Assembly (NCBI RefSeq): GCF_900660675.1
Contig: NZ_LR215039.1
Coordinates: forward strand, 682,001 to 746,000
Direction: 5' to 3'
Length of the DNA stretch: 64,000 nt
Origin: Mycoplasmopsis columboralis
Lineage (GTDB): Bacteria > Bacillota_I > Bacilli_A > Mycoplasmatales > Metamycoplasmataceae
Program-made: the position numbers and the translations under genes
Part shown: piece by piece, positions 1 to 9,372 of the stretch
How the letters are laid out: every line of letters begins with the position of its first letter
Position numbering within the stretch: the stretch's first letter is position 1
Notes under the pieces: model-generated
The model's database searches: none
What the model was told of the DNA's origin: nothing
The model's input: only the letters and a program-made list of their open reading frames with translations

Positions 1-792
1 AACAGGATCAATTGTTCCTTCTGGGAAAGCGAAATTTCCTTTATAAACTTTAATTCCTTTGGTTGGGCTCACACCATCAGATTTCATTCCACTTAATGCA
101 GGTGTTCCAGCAGGAACGGTCAATAAAGCAATATCTGATTGGTAGAAGTTATATGAATTTGAACTTGAATTAAAATATAAACTAATATATGGTTTTGAAT
201 CAGTTGCTTTTTCTAAATGTTTAAGCAATTCATCTTTATTTGCAATTGTAAATTCAATAGCGGGTTGTTTAGGTTGAGAAGGTTGTTCCGGTTCTTCGGC
301 TGTAGAACCGTTTGTATTTGATTGATCACCAGAATTTGTATCAGAATTATTTGAAGTATTGTCAATTGGTTCTGTAGGTTGAGCAAGAAGTCTTAAGGCT
401 GCAATAGTAGGATCGACAAATTTACCTAAACCTTCTTTTTGTTTATTTGTTAGAGTTTGTAAATTTTTGTACTCTTCAAGAATTTCAATAAATTTAGAAA
501 TGTAATTTTCTGGATCTTGAGTAGCTTTTGCTGTGAGTTGTTTTTGTCAATAATTTTGAAATTCAGCAGATAAACTTGCTTTCTGTTCATCGGTAGGATT
601 TGAATTCGCAATAATATCAATAAAAGCTAAATAATAATTTTTTAGATCATCTCATGATGGATTCTCTTTAGCATAATCACTAAGCTTTTTATTTTGAGTT
701 TTTTGTTCCTCTTTTTTATTACATGAGATAGCAAGAGCAACTGGCAAAGTAGTCGCTGAAAAGATTGTAAGCGTTTTAAAAAGTTTCTTCAT
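1..792 (-). CDS. Surface lipoprotein, C-terminal part beyond the window
   Basis: The frame is open from the ATG at 792 to the window edge, giving at least 264 residues. The protein starts MKKLFKTLTIFSATTLPVAL followed by AISCN: a basic N-terminus, a hydrophobic stretch and a lipobox-like cysteine at about residue 24, so it should be diacylated and exposed on the membrane surface. A Ser/Pro/Gln/Glu-rich linker (about residues 145-175) separates an N-terminal helical part from a second domain. It needs TGA read as Trp (for example in the WDDLKNYY region). No enzymatic motif is visible. It faces away from hup across a long AT-rich spacer. The family is not recognised; lipoprotein status is the only firm statement. 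Confidence 0.85.
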
Positions 793-1053
793 AAATAAAT
801 TCTCCTTAATTAATTCATAAGACTATTATAAAAAGAAAGCACATAAAAATCCAAAACCGAGAAGATTTTTTCAGTTGCGAAAATTAGGAAAATCAAGAGA
901 AAAATTTAGATTTTTTTCAAGTCTCAAAAATAAAATTCCAAGATTTTTAAAAAAGTAAATTCGCACAATTTTCGCATAGTAAAGTCTTTTCAAAAAAGTC
1001 TAATTTTTTATTATAAATGTATATATAAATTATCCAAGGAAAAAGAGTTTTTT

Positions 1054-1095
1054 CATATTTTTTTCATATATTTTCCATATATTTTCCACATTTTC
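1054..1095. repeat. 11-bp direct tandem repeat, about 3.8 units
   Basis: Units start at 1054 (CATATTTTTTT), 1065 (CATATATTTTC), 1076 (CATATATTTTC) and 1087 (CACATTTTC, partial). The period is about one helical turn, so each unit presents the same face of the DNA. Confidence 0.75.
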
Positions 1096-1163
1096 TAAAT
1101 AAATTAAATAAGTCAATAAAAAATATGTTTGACCCCGAAATTCCGTGGATTAAGTTGTTTTAT

Positions 1164-1194
1164 TTGTTTTTAATTTATATAAAAAATATATAAT
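1164..1194 (+). promoter_or_regulatory. Probable hup promoter
   Basis: TATAAT at 1189-1194, with a TTGTTT-like -35 at 1164-1169. The hup start codon follows after a short leader carrying an AAGGAG ribosome-binding site at about 1221-1226. Confidence 0.55.
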
Positions 1195-1231
1195 TAGAAT
1201 ATACATATTACAGCCAAATGTAAGGAGACAT

Positions 1232-1531
1232 ATGACTAAAAAAGAATTTATTGCTGCAGTAGCAGAAAAAATTGAAGTAGCTCCAAAAGAAGTTGACAGA
1301 GTTTTTGATGCTATGGTTTTTGTTCTTAAAGAACAATTAATCACTGAAGATAAAATTCAATTGTCACAATTAGGAATTTTCTCTACAGCAATTAAACGTC
1401 CACGTAAAATTGTTAATAAATTTGCTAAAGAACAAAGCGAAGGAGAACTTAAATTTGTTGACATTCCACAAAGACGTGTTATCAAATATAAACCTTCTAA
1501 ATACTTACGTGAATTAATCGATTTTAATTAA
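1232..1531 (+). CDS. hup: HU family DNA-binding protein
   Basis: A 99-residue protein, the usual HU/IHF length. It opens TKKEFIAAVAEKIEVAPKEV (helix-turn-helix dimer core), followed by LGIFSTAIKRPRK in the region of the DNA-gripping beta arm. The arm is less conserved than in classical HU and lacks a clean RNP tip. HU binds and bends DNA non-specifically and helps compact the nucleoid. The start is set by AAGGAG 6 bases upstream. Its stop overlaps the stop of convergent recU by 3 bases. Confidence 0.92.
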   Translation: MTKKEFIAAVAEKIEVAPKEVDRVFDAMVFVLKEQLITEDKIQLSQLGIFSTAIKRPRKIVNKFAKEQSEGELKFVDIPQRRVIKYKPSKYLRELIDFN

Positions 1532-2013
1532 TCAATAAAATTTAAATATCCTGGAAACTCTAAAGTTAATTCTTTGGAGTTTTCTTTTAATCATTTTAAA
1601 TTCACCGAAGATTGTTTTTTGTATACAGTAACTAATTTGTCAAATGTGATTTTAAAAAACAAATTATAAAAAGACATATATAAAATAACAAATGAGATTC
1701 CTTTTAACTGATTAATGTGTTGCAAATATTCAAATTGGTGTTCTTTAATTTGATTAAGATAAAAAGCATCAGAATCACAGGTTTTAGCTTCAAAACACAT
1801 AAACCGACCGTCATAATTAATTCCGACATAATCAACAGTACTTTTTCCTGTGATTTGAACTGAATTAGCATTCAGTTTGTTATTTTGTTTTTGAATCGAT
1901 GCGAATTTATAAGGTAAAAGTTTCTTTTCTATAAATGCTAAGTTTTGTTGTTTTAAAAATTCAATTGTGTTATTGATAATTTGTTCAAGCAGCATTCCTT
2001 TATTTTTATTCAT
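1528..2013 (-). CDS. recU: Holliday junction resolvase RecU
   Basis: 161 residues with TGA read as Trp; with TGA as stop the last 20 residues would be lost. RecU resolves four-way junctions in recombination and chromosome segregation. Visible family signatures are NKGMLLEQIIN near the N-terminus, STVDYVGI followed by CFEAKT (the D...ExK metal-binding nuclease core) and IKEHQFEYL. The restored C-terminus, ending ELTLEFPGYLNFID, matches the family's typical Pro-Gly-containing end. It is transcribed in the same direction as serS but behind a terminator-like hairpin, so it probably has its own weak promoter. Confidence 0.9.
1554..1588 (+). terminator. Rho-independent terminator of hup
   Basis: AACTCTAAAG pairs with CTTTGGAGTT (one G-T wobble) and is followed by a T-rich run. 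It lies inside the 3' end of convergent recU, so the same DNA is coding on the other strand. Confidence 0.75.
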
Positions 2014-2042
2014 ATTTAAGTAATAGCTTTTTTAAGTGAAAT

Positions 2043-2069
2043 AAAAAAATAAAGCCGAAGCCTTATTTA
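2043..2069 (-). terminator. Terminator-like hairpin after serS
   Basis: On the minus strand AAATAAGGC, a TTC loop and GGCTTTATT are followed by a T-run. The serS stop codon lies within the stem. Confidence 0.65.
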
Positions 2070-3328
2070 ATAACTTTCATATTCATGTATGGAACAAGAA
2101 CCTCAGGAACATCAATTGTCCCATCAGGATTTTGGTAAATTTCTAAAATAGCAGCCACTACTCTATCTACTGCAAGAGCAGAACCGTTCATAGTATGTGC
2201 GTATTGACTTTTTCCTTCGGAGTCTTTGTAGCGAATCATTGCTCTACGGGCTTGAAAATCTCCCATATAACTTACTGAAGAAACTTCTCTATAACGTTGT
2301 TCGCTAGGTAATCAAAGTTCTAAATCAATTGTTTTTCTTGAACCAAATCCCATATCTCCAGTACATAATAATAATTCACGGTAAGGAATTTGTAATTTTT
2401 CTAAAACATCTTTTGCATCTTCAAGCATTAAATTAAATTCTTTTAGAGCGTCTTCTTGGGTTGTAACTTTAACAAGTTCAATCTTTTTAAATTGGTGTTG
2501 TCTTAAAATTCCTTTAGTGTCCTTCCCTGAGCTTCCTGCTTCACTTCTGAAACATTCTGTGTAAGCTGTAGCTTTAAAAGGAGTGCTTAAATCAACAATT
2601 TCATTATTGTAATAATTAGTCAATGTCACTTCAGCGGTAGGAATTAAATAAAAATCATCTTGATTTAATTTAAATAAATCTTCTTCAAATTTTGGTAATT
2701 GCCCAGTTCCGTAAAGAGCTTTAGATTTTACAAGCACAGGAGTAATTAATTCTGTATACCCCTTAGAAGTGTGCAAATCAAGCATAAAATTAATTAATGC
2801 TCTTACTAATTTAGCTCCGGCATTTTTATATGCCACAAAACGAGAACCGGATAATTTAACTGCTCTTTCAATGTCTAAAATATCTAACTTTTTAGCAATA
2901 TCATAGTGAGTTAATTGTTCTTTAACTAATCCTCTTCCCAAATTCGGGTGTTCAGCTAGCACAACATTTTCTTCTTCATCTTTTCCAAAAGGAATTTCTT
3001 CTAATGGTAAATTAGGAATGCTTAATGCTAAAGATTCAATTTTTTCATTTAATGCTTCAGTCTCTAAACTAAGTTTAGTTTCTTGCTCTTTGATGCTGTT
3101 GATTTGTTGTTTAAGTTTATCTAATTGTTCAGGTTGATTTTTTAAAGATCCGAATTGTTTAGATAATGTTGAAAGTTCAGCTTTTTTGTTTTGAGCTTCA
3201 AACATCAATTTTCCACGTTGAGTTGCCAATTGCAAATATTGATCATAAATTGAAATGTCAAACCCTCTTTTTTGAAGTAATTCGCGTACTTTTTCTGAGT
3301 TTTTTAATACATATTTTATATCTAACAT
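2063..3328 (-). CDS. serS: Seryl-tRNA synthetase
   Basis: 421 residues once one internal TGA (just after the [10 protein letters not shown] segment) is read as Trp. It charges tRNA-Ser. Residues 1-110 form the long antiparallel coiled-coil arm that grips the tRNA long variable arm. The class II core follows: the [12 protein letters not shown] region, motif 2 around [20 protein letters not shown] and motif 3 near the C-terminus ([14 protein letters not shown]). The start ATG at 3328 follows an AGGT-type ribosome-binding site. I found no T-box-like leader upstream. Confidence 0.96.
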
Positions 3329-3471
3329 AATACCTCGTTTATATACGCAAAATTATACACTGTTTGTTTAGCCCTGAATTAAATTATGATAATATTTTTA
3401 AACATTCAAGAACTTTTTAAGTGCGTAAAATATGGATAAAAGTTAAAAAAATAACGAAAAAACTTTTTGGA

Positions 3472-3486
3472 TCTATTTGCTATAAT
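3472..3486 (+). promoter_or_regulatory. Promoter of the rpmH-rnpA-yidC operon
   Basis: Extended -10 element TGCTATAAT ending at 3486, 38 bases before the rpmH ATG. A strong AAGGAGG ribosome-binding site lies at 3514-3520. A near DnaA box, TATGGATAA, lies at 3431-3439 in the same gap. Confidence 0.6.
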
Positions 3487-3524
3487 ATAAATACGTTTAT
3501 TTTAAGTATTATAAAGGAGGAAAT

Positions 3525-3671
3525 ATGAGCAAAAGAACATACCAACCAAACAAACGTAAACATGCTAAAGTTCACGGCTTCAGAGCTAGAATGAAAACAG
3601 CAAATGGTAGAAAAGTATTAGCTAACAGAAGAGCTAAAGGTAGAAAATATTTAACAGTTTCAGATAAATAA
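3525..3671 (+). CDS. rpmH: 50S ribosomal protein L34
   Basis: 48 residues, [20 protein letters not shown] and onward: the canonical L34 sequence, rich in Lys/Arg, ending YLTVSDK. Too short for most ORF finders. It is first in the conserved rpmH-rnpA-yidC operon, 5 bases before rnpA. Confidence 0.97.
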   Translation: MSKRTYQPNKRKHAKVHGFRARMKTANGRKVLANRRAKGRKYLTVSDK

Positions 3672-3676
3672 TTCAA

Positions 3677-4015
3677 ATGAAAAAAGAGAATCGACTAAAG
3701 AAAAATTGAGAGTTCAATGAAATTATGAATCTCAAAAAGCAATTTTTGAACAAATACCTTATTGTGTATTATCAAAAATCGAATTCTTTTAAAGTTGGTT
3801 TTACAGTTCCTAAAAAATTTGCAATTGCAGTAAAAAGGAATTTTTATAAAAGACAATTACGAGCTATTGTTCAAAGTACCGATTTACATTTGCTAAATTA
3901 TAAGTTTGTAATGATAGTACGTAAAGATTTTATAGAGGCATCTTTTGAAGAAAAAGCAACCGCTATAAAACAACTATTTGAAAAGTTTAAAAATGAAAAG
4001 ATCAGAAAAATTTAA
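3677..4015 (+). CDS. rnpA: Ribonuclease P protein component
   Basis: 112 residues. The start is ATG at 3677, giving MKKENRLKKNWEFNEI before the internal Met at 3725. The upstream extension contains a TGA-encoded Trp and matches the family's usual N-terminal KKxRLxKxxEF pattern and length. The RNP-like motif VKRNFYKRQLRAIV is the RNA-binding core. It binds the catalytic RNase P RNA and helps mature tRNA 5' ends. It overlaps yidC by 23 bases, indicating translational coupling. Confidence 0.95.
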
Positions 4016-6026
4016 TTATTTTACTCAAGATAAAGATCCTGTTGAAAAAAGAAAAAAACTCCTAAGAAAAATTTGAAAGTGATTTAAAGTCACAATTCTA
4101 GTTTTAATTTTAGGAACTACTTTAACAGGGTGCGTTCAATCTTTTGTTTTGAAAACTTCAAATAACACTGGTGCGGGATTTGAGTTCACTAGATCAAGAG
4201 AACATATTGGTCCTAAAGTTACCGTGTTGCAAGATGAGTCAAAACAACTTGAACTACCTGCTTCAGGAAATGAAACTGAAACTACAAAAATAAATATAAA
4301 TACCTATAAAGTTAATACAAACGTTAATCCATATATTTCAGATGAAACTGTTTTAAGTGGAATTAGAAAACAATTAAATGGTGAAAGTGGACATTTAGGA
4401 TACTACGGAAGAGATAATTCTTATTCTTCTGCAATTGTTTTAAATAATGACTTATCCACTGTTTATAACAAAAATAATAAATATTTAGTAGCAGCAATTC
4501 GTTCACAAAAAGCAAGTGCTGCTGAATTACCTGATTATGAATTTGTTAATGATATTAAAGACATTTACTTCTTTAATTATTATTATAATTGAGCAAGTTC
4601 AAACAGAACATTCATTAAATATCTAAAAACAGAAGTCAAAGACGGTGAAACAGAAACTAACACCACAAATGCTTCAGAAGCATTAAAAGATGGACTTATT
4701 TCTGTTACTTGAGTATCTGGATTATCAAAAGTTGCTTCATATACTGATGAAAAAATTTCAGAAGTGACAGCTGATACCGATGCTGAAAAATACCAAAAAC
4801 AACAAAAACTTTTACTCAACCAATTTAATAGAGACGTTTTACAACTTTTCTATGACAAAACATTCTCTGCTGATTCTGATTTTGTTAAACATCTTGGTAA
4901 AGATCCTTCTTTATTTTTAAAAGAAAAAATTGATCAAGCTAAACAAAGTGTAGCAGAACATAAAAATGTGTTATTTACTTTAACCGCTAAAGAAGAAGTG
5001 TTATTGAAAAAATATATCGAGTTAATGAGTTCATGATTTGCTCTTACTGGATATTTATGAACCGAAAATAGCGTTGTGCAATCTTCTCAAATTGTTGAAA
5101 GTGCACAAGATACAGATGCTGTTAAAGCTTCAGAATACACTGAAAAATATAATTATGATAAAAACTTAATTAAAATTGGAGAACCAGTTAATAAACTTGC
5201 TTTCCAAGATAATACAACATTACTTAATGTATCTTCATGAGGACAAGCTTGAAAATATGGACCATTTTATGGTTTCTTCGTGTATCCAACTGCTTTCGTA
5301 ATTAACGAAATTTCAAGAGGAATTGGTTCATTAAGTGGATGAGGAACAATTATTGTTTTATTCATCGTAACCATTTTAATTAGATCAGTTGTTTTTGGAC
5401 TCACATTTAAGTCAACTGCTAAGATGTCAGCTCAAGAAGAACTAAAATCAAAAAGAGCCGCTATTGAAGCTAAATATGTTGGTTTTGAAAATAATAAAGC
5501 TATGAAAGCTCGTAAAGCACAAGAGCTACAAGCATTGAACAAAAAATACAACATTACATTCTTTGATACTGTTGGGTCACAATTTATGACATTGCCTATT
5601 TTCATTACCATGTGACGGGCAATTCAAATTATTCCTTCAATTAAATCAACTCAATGACTTGGAATTAACTTTGGTTCAACTTCATATCAAAAAGTTGGTG
5701 AAGGTCAATATGTGTATTTAATAGTACTTATTTTAGCTATTTTAATTCAACTTATTTCTTCTCTTTTACCTATTTTATTAAATAGAAAAAGATTTAAAGA
5801 AAGAACCTCAATCGCGCAAAGACAAGCTCTTAAAAAACAAGAGAGAACACAACACATCATGGTTATTGTGTTTACCTTATTTGTAATTATGTTTACCGCC
5901 GGAGTTCAAATTTACTGAATTTTCACAGGTATTTTTACAATTATTCAAACACTTGTGATGTGAAGAGTGAAAAAAACACAGTGATTTAAAGAACGTTATT
6001 CTCTTAAAGCTCTCGCTCGAAAATAA
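3993..6026 (+). CDS. yidC: YidC/OxaA membrane protein insertase
   Basis: 677 residues with many TGA-Trp codons; read as stops they would leave four unconnected pieces. It inserts membrane proteins, with or after SecYEG. Residues 30-55 form a signal/anchor with a lipobox-like TLTGC. A large extracytoplasmic region follows (about residues 55-410). The conserved core with five membrane spans starts near YGPFYGFFVYPTAFVINE and includes the positively charged groove arginine in ILIRSVVFGLT and the cytosolic loop AQEELKSKRAAIEAKY. The C-terminus is basic (SLKALARK), as expected for ribosome contact. Third gene of the rpmH-rnpA-yidC operon. Confidence 0.95.
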
Positions 6027-6047
6027 ATCTAATTTATTAAAATGCAT

Positions 6048-6086
6048 AAAATCCCTTTACAATTTTGCTTTGTAAGGGATTTTTTA
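6048..6086 (+). terminator. Terminator of the rpmH-rnpA-yidC operon
   Basis: AAATCCCTTTACAA and TTTGTAAGGGATTT form a long stem with one bulged T, followed by six T's. Confidence 0.85.
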
Positions 6087-6098
6087 TTCCTAAAAGTA

Positions 6099-6124
6099 CA
6101 AAAAAGCATCTTAATCCAAGATGC
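6099..6124 (-). terminator. Terminator downstream of the 5S rRNA
   Basis: On the minus strand GCATCTT, a five-base loop and AAGATGC are followed by a run of T's. It lies 90 bases beyond the predicted 5S 3' end. Confidence 0.75.
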
Positions 6125-6213
6125 ATTATTAGAAAAATTTTGAAAAGATTTTACAGAAAGGGTTAATTTATAGCGGGCAATATTTTAAAATTTTCCAAAA
6201 AAGAAATAAAAAA

Positions 6214-6316
6214 ACAGCAACTCCCTATTTTCACATTTCTGCTATCGTCGGCACTAACGGGCTTAACTACTGAGTTCGGAATGGATTCAGGTGATCCCCG
6301 TTGCTATAATCACTGT
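6214..6316 (-). rRNA. rrf: 5S ribosomal RNA
   Basis: The minus strand carries the universal 5S core CCGAACTCAGTAGTTAAG, preceded by CACCTGAATCCATT and followed by GCCGACGATAGC. The ends are set by the closing helix: 5' ACAGTGATT pairs with AGTTGCTGT at the 3' end (nine pairs with wobbles), giving 103 nt. No 16S or 23S gene is near, so this is an orphan 5S unit with its own promoter and terminator. Confidence 0.96.
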
Positions 6317-6322
6317 GATTAA

Positions 6323-6331
6323 AGTATAGCA
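6323..6331 (-). promoter_or_regulatory. 5S rRNA promoter
   Basis: On the minus strand, extended -10 TGCTATACT (TATACT at 6323-6328). Seven bases downstream lies the 5S 5' end inferred independently from helix pairing (6316). A TTACAA-like -35 is present. Confidence 0.7.
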
Positions 6332-6434
6332 CAAAAAAATAATTTGTAAGAAAATTTTTTAAATTTTTTTCAATGATTATTTAATTACCTTCTTGATATA
6401 ATAAAACAGTAATATAAAAAAATAGAAAGACGTT

Positions 6435-7076
6435 ATGGAATGAGACTTTAAAAATTTAAAAGTAGGACAAATGGTAGACGTCCAAGCTTATAAATTTAAT
6501 GGATTTTTATATCGTCAATGAAATTCGGCTAAAGTTATTTTTAATAATTCAAGACATATTGTGCTATTTTTGTGTAATACCAAAGTAAGCGAATATGAGA
6601 AAAACTTAAACCGTTGAAAATACACTGAAAATGCTTTATGATTTATTCCGAAAAACTCATATTTTAATGCGATTTTATTGCTTAAAAAAAATACCGGAAT
6701 TTATCATTATATAAATATTGCTTCCAAACCGATTTTTGAAGATGGAACCATTAAATTTATTGATTTTGATTTGGATGTTAAATGTTATCCAGAAAAAGAA
6801 CTTCAAATTGTCGATCGTGATGAATTTGCAAAAAATATTGTGCAAATGAAATATCCAGAAAATCTAAAAAAGATCGTATTTGAAGAATTGAAAAACATTG
6901 TTTCATTATATACTGACTACGCATATTTTTTCAATCCTGAAATTTTAGGATATTACTTAGATATTTTAGTCAAAGATAAACTAATTGAAAAACGCTTTTA
7001 TGACAATTTTATCAAGCGAAATGTTCAAAAATATAATGAAGAATTTGATATGTTTTCTGATTTAATGAAAAAATAA
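6435..7076 (+). CDS. DUF402 domain protein
   Basis: 213 residues starting MEWDFKNLKVGQMVDVQAYK, with TGA-Trp codons throughout the first third. Features match the DUF402 family (YgaC/FomD-like, some with nucleoside phosphatase activity): an N-terminal beta barrel, then SKPIFEDGTIKFIDFDLDVK with clustered acidic residues suited to a divalent metal, and a C-terminal helical part. Substrate unknown. It stands alone between the 5S gene and rpmG. Confidence 0.75.
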
Positions 7077-7118
7077 AGAGATTTAAAATTTTATATTATA
7101 ATATGAAAATACATAAGA

Positions 7119-7142
7119 ACATTTAAAGTTACCTTTAAATGT
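7119..7142 (+). repeat. Perfect 10-bp inverted repeat in the rpmG leader
   Basis: ACATTTAAAG, a TTAC loop and CTTTAAATGT. It lies downstream of a TATAAT (about 7093) and 43 bases before the rpmG start. No T-run follows, so it is not a simple terminator. Confidence 0.7.
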
Positions 7143-7185
7143 AGTTAAACATTATAAATATATTTATTAATATTAAGGAGTACTT

Positions 7186-7338
7186 ATGGCTAGAGAAGGT
7201 TATACATTGGCTTGCACCGAGTGCAAAATGGAAAACTACATCTCAAAGAAAAACAAAAAAAATCACCCTGAGAGAGTAGAATTATCTAAACACTGCTCAA
7301 AATGCAACAAACACACAAACCACAAAGAGAAAAAATAA
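7186..7338 (+). CDS. rpmG: 50S ribosomal protein L33
   Basis: 50 residues, [20 protein letters not shown] and onward. It has two CxxC pairs (CTEC and CSKC), so this is the zinc-binding form of L33. Ribosome-binding site AAGGAG lies just upstream. Convergent with coaX, whose stop is 16 bases away. Confidence 0.96.
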   Translation: MAREGYTLACTECKMENYISKKNKKNHPERVELSKHCSKCNKHTNHKEKK

Positions 7339-7354
7339 ATTCCAATTCAGGAAT

Positions 7355-8176
7355 TTATTTTTTTTGCTTTGACAATGAGTATAAAACTCCTTTTGTTACC
7401 ATTGAAGAACCTACATGAAAATTAACTGATTTAAAGAAATTCTGAAGATCTTTTTTAATTAATTCTTCGTTTTGTAAATCTCCACCAGTAATGTATACAT
7501 CTAATGTGCCTCTACCTATAATTTCGATATTTGAAAATATATGCGTAATAATAAATCCTAAAAACATATTATATGCCCCGCTATTTAAAGCCTCTTGAGT
7601 ATTTGTTCCCATTTTATTTGAATAATCGACTCGATAGTTTCACTCACGATTACCTGAAGAAGATTTTTTTAGCTTGTTTTGCAAAGCATCAAAACTTAGT
7701 CCAATTCCTGGAGCAATTGAAGTAGCTTCAATGGTTTTGTTATAAATTTTAATTGCAACGGATGCTGTTCCGAACATAAATGCCATGCAATTATTACTTT
7801 CAATAGAAGCATAAGAAGCTAAAGCCAAAATATCTAAACCATAATTTTCTTTAGGGAACTTTGTTTGTATATATCTAAAATCATCATGTGACATTGAAAA
7901 ACCACTTTTAATTCCAAAGTTATAAATTAAAATATTTTCAATTTTGTTTTCATATAGTTTGGAAGGACTCATTATTACAAAGTGGTCTTTGTCGCCTAAA
8001 TTATTATTTTTCATTCACTTATCAAAAGCTTTTACTGCTTTTTGAAGATCATCAATTAATAATTGAGAAGAACAAATGATTTCTTCTTCAATGGCGTCCA
8101 TATCAAAATATCCTAATTTAACATGCGTACCTTTTATATTAGTGTTTCCAGCATCAATAATTACTAATCTATTCAT
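7355..8176 (-). CDS. coaX: Type III pantothenate kinase
   Basis: 273 residues with TGA-Trp at three places. Starts MNRLVIIDAGNTNIKGTHV: DAGNTN is the phosphate-binding loop of the CoaX/ASKHA fold. IAPGIGLSFDALQNKL and GTNTQEALNSGAYNMF match the second CoaX core. The GTA motif appears as FGTASVAIKI, without the usual following aspartate, so it is somewhat divergent. It phosphorylates pantothenate, the first step to CoA. The start overlaps the 3' end of coaBC by 13 bases, so the two are translationally coupled. Confidence 0.85.
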
Positions 8177-9297
8177 ATTTTATCTAACACATCCTTTATT
8201 TGTTGAGCTAACTCATGCTTATTTAAATTTTTAAATTCAAGTGGCGAATTATCTTTAACAACAATATAACCACTACTGGTGTTATTAGCTAGTGAAGAAG
8301 AATCGTTTATTACAATCATGTTTAAATTTTTTGAAGTAAGTTTTTTAAGTCCATTATCTAAAATATCATTTGTTTCTAGAGCATAACCAACTTTGAGTTT
8401 TTGTGGATACCTATGTGAAATATCCTTTAAAACATCACGACCAATTTGATATTTAAAATCAACTGGAGCGTTCTTTTTGATTTTATGCTCCTGTGATTCA
8501 AAAATTAAATCACTAACAGCACATAAAGAAATAAAGCAATCATTGTTTACAATATGTTCATCAACTGCCTTATAGTATTCATTTACACTAGAAATGTTTA
8601 CGACTTTCACATGAGAAGGAATGTATTCATTTAAGTGAGGCAAGTTACCGTTAATAACAGTAACATCATATCCTTCACTTAGAGTTTGAATTAAAGCTAA
8701 ACCGCTTTTTCCGCTTGAATGCACAGCAACGCTACGAACAGGATCTAATTTAACTTGAGTATAACCAAAAGTAAGAAGAATTTTTTTGGGGTTTTTGTTT
8801 TCTAAAAAATCAATTACTGCTTGTGGTTCTACTACTCTTCCAATTCCGATTTCTCCATCTTTAAGCAGTCCTTTAGCAGGACCTAAAAAAATGGCTCCTT
8901 GTTGTTTTAATTTTACAATATTTGCCTGCAAAAAAGGATTATGATACATTTTAGTGTTCATAGCAGGACAAAAAATAGTTTTGTCAAAAGGAGCAACGCT
9001 CATCACTGAAGTTATAAAATTATCAGCAATTGCATTAGAAACTTTTCCTATGGTGTTAAAACTTGCTGGATAAACAATAATTCTATCTGCTCATTTAGGG
9101 GCTTCTATATGCACAGAAGTAGCGTTTTCATATCATTTAAATTCTAATGAATTCTCAAAGATGTGTTTTGGTACAAAATTATGTGCTGATTCTGAAATAG
9201 CAACTCTAACTTCGTGATTGTTTCGAATTAATAAATCATATAGTTTTTTAGCTTTAATTGAAGCTACACTTCCAGTAATTAATAATAAAATCTTCAT
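8164..9297 (-). CDS. coaBC: Bifunctional phosphopantothenoylcysteine decarboxylase/phosphopantothenate-cysteine ligase
   Basis: 377 residues. The CoaC flavoprotein half has SVASIKAKKLYDLL at the start, a conserved His in SVHIEAPKWAD, ADRIIVYPASFNTIGKVSNA and the substrate-clamp PAMNT motif. The CoaB ligase half starts near residue 185 with KKILLTFGYTQVKLDPVRSV and SSGKSG. A final TGA is read through, so the true end is IWID and a TAG at 8164. It converts 4'-phosphopantothenate to 4'-phosphopantetheine. Operon with coaX, divergent from an ECF S-component. Confidence 0.9.
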
Positions 9298-9372
9298 AGT
9301 TACTCCTTGCGATGTAATATAATTTTACCACTATGTTTATACCTAAAAACCTATTAATAATGAGAGGTGCTC

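Larger units (their letters stand above)
793..1231. other. 439-bp AT-rich intergenic region between divergent lipoprotein and hup
   Basis: I see no gene on either strand. It holds the divergent promoters, an 11-bp tandem repeat (1054-1095) and several near-matches to the DnaA box TTATCCACA: TTATCCAAG at 1030-1038, TTTTCCATA at 1071-1079, TTTTCCACA at 1082-1090, and a weaker reverse-strand match around 1144-1152. This is much longer than the usual gaps in this window. Confidence 0.6.

Noticed and set aside
3329-3524. A T-box riboswitch in the serS leader
   Set aside because: No specifier stem or T-box core sequence was found; only short AT-rich stretches and the rpmH promoter.
4583-4819. Minus-strand frame opposite yidC
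   Set aside because: yidC is continuous on the plus strand with TGA as Trp; the opposite frame is a shadow.
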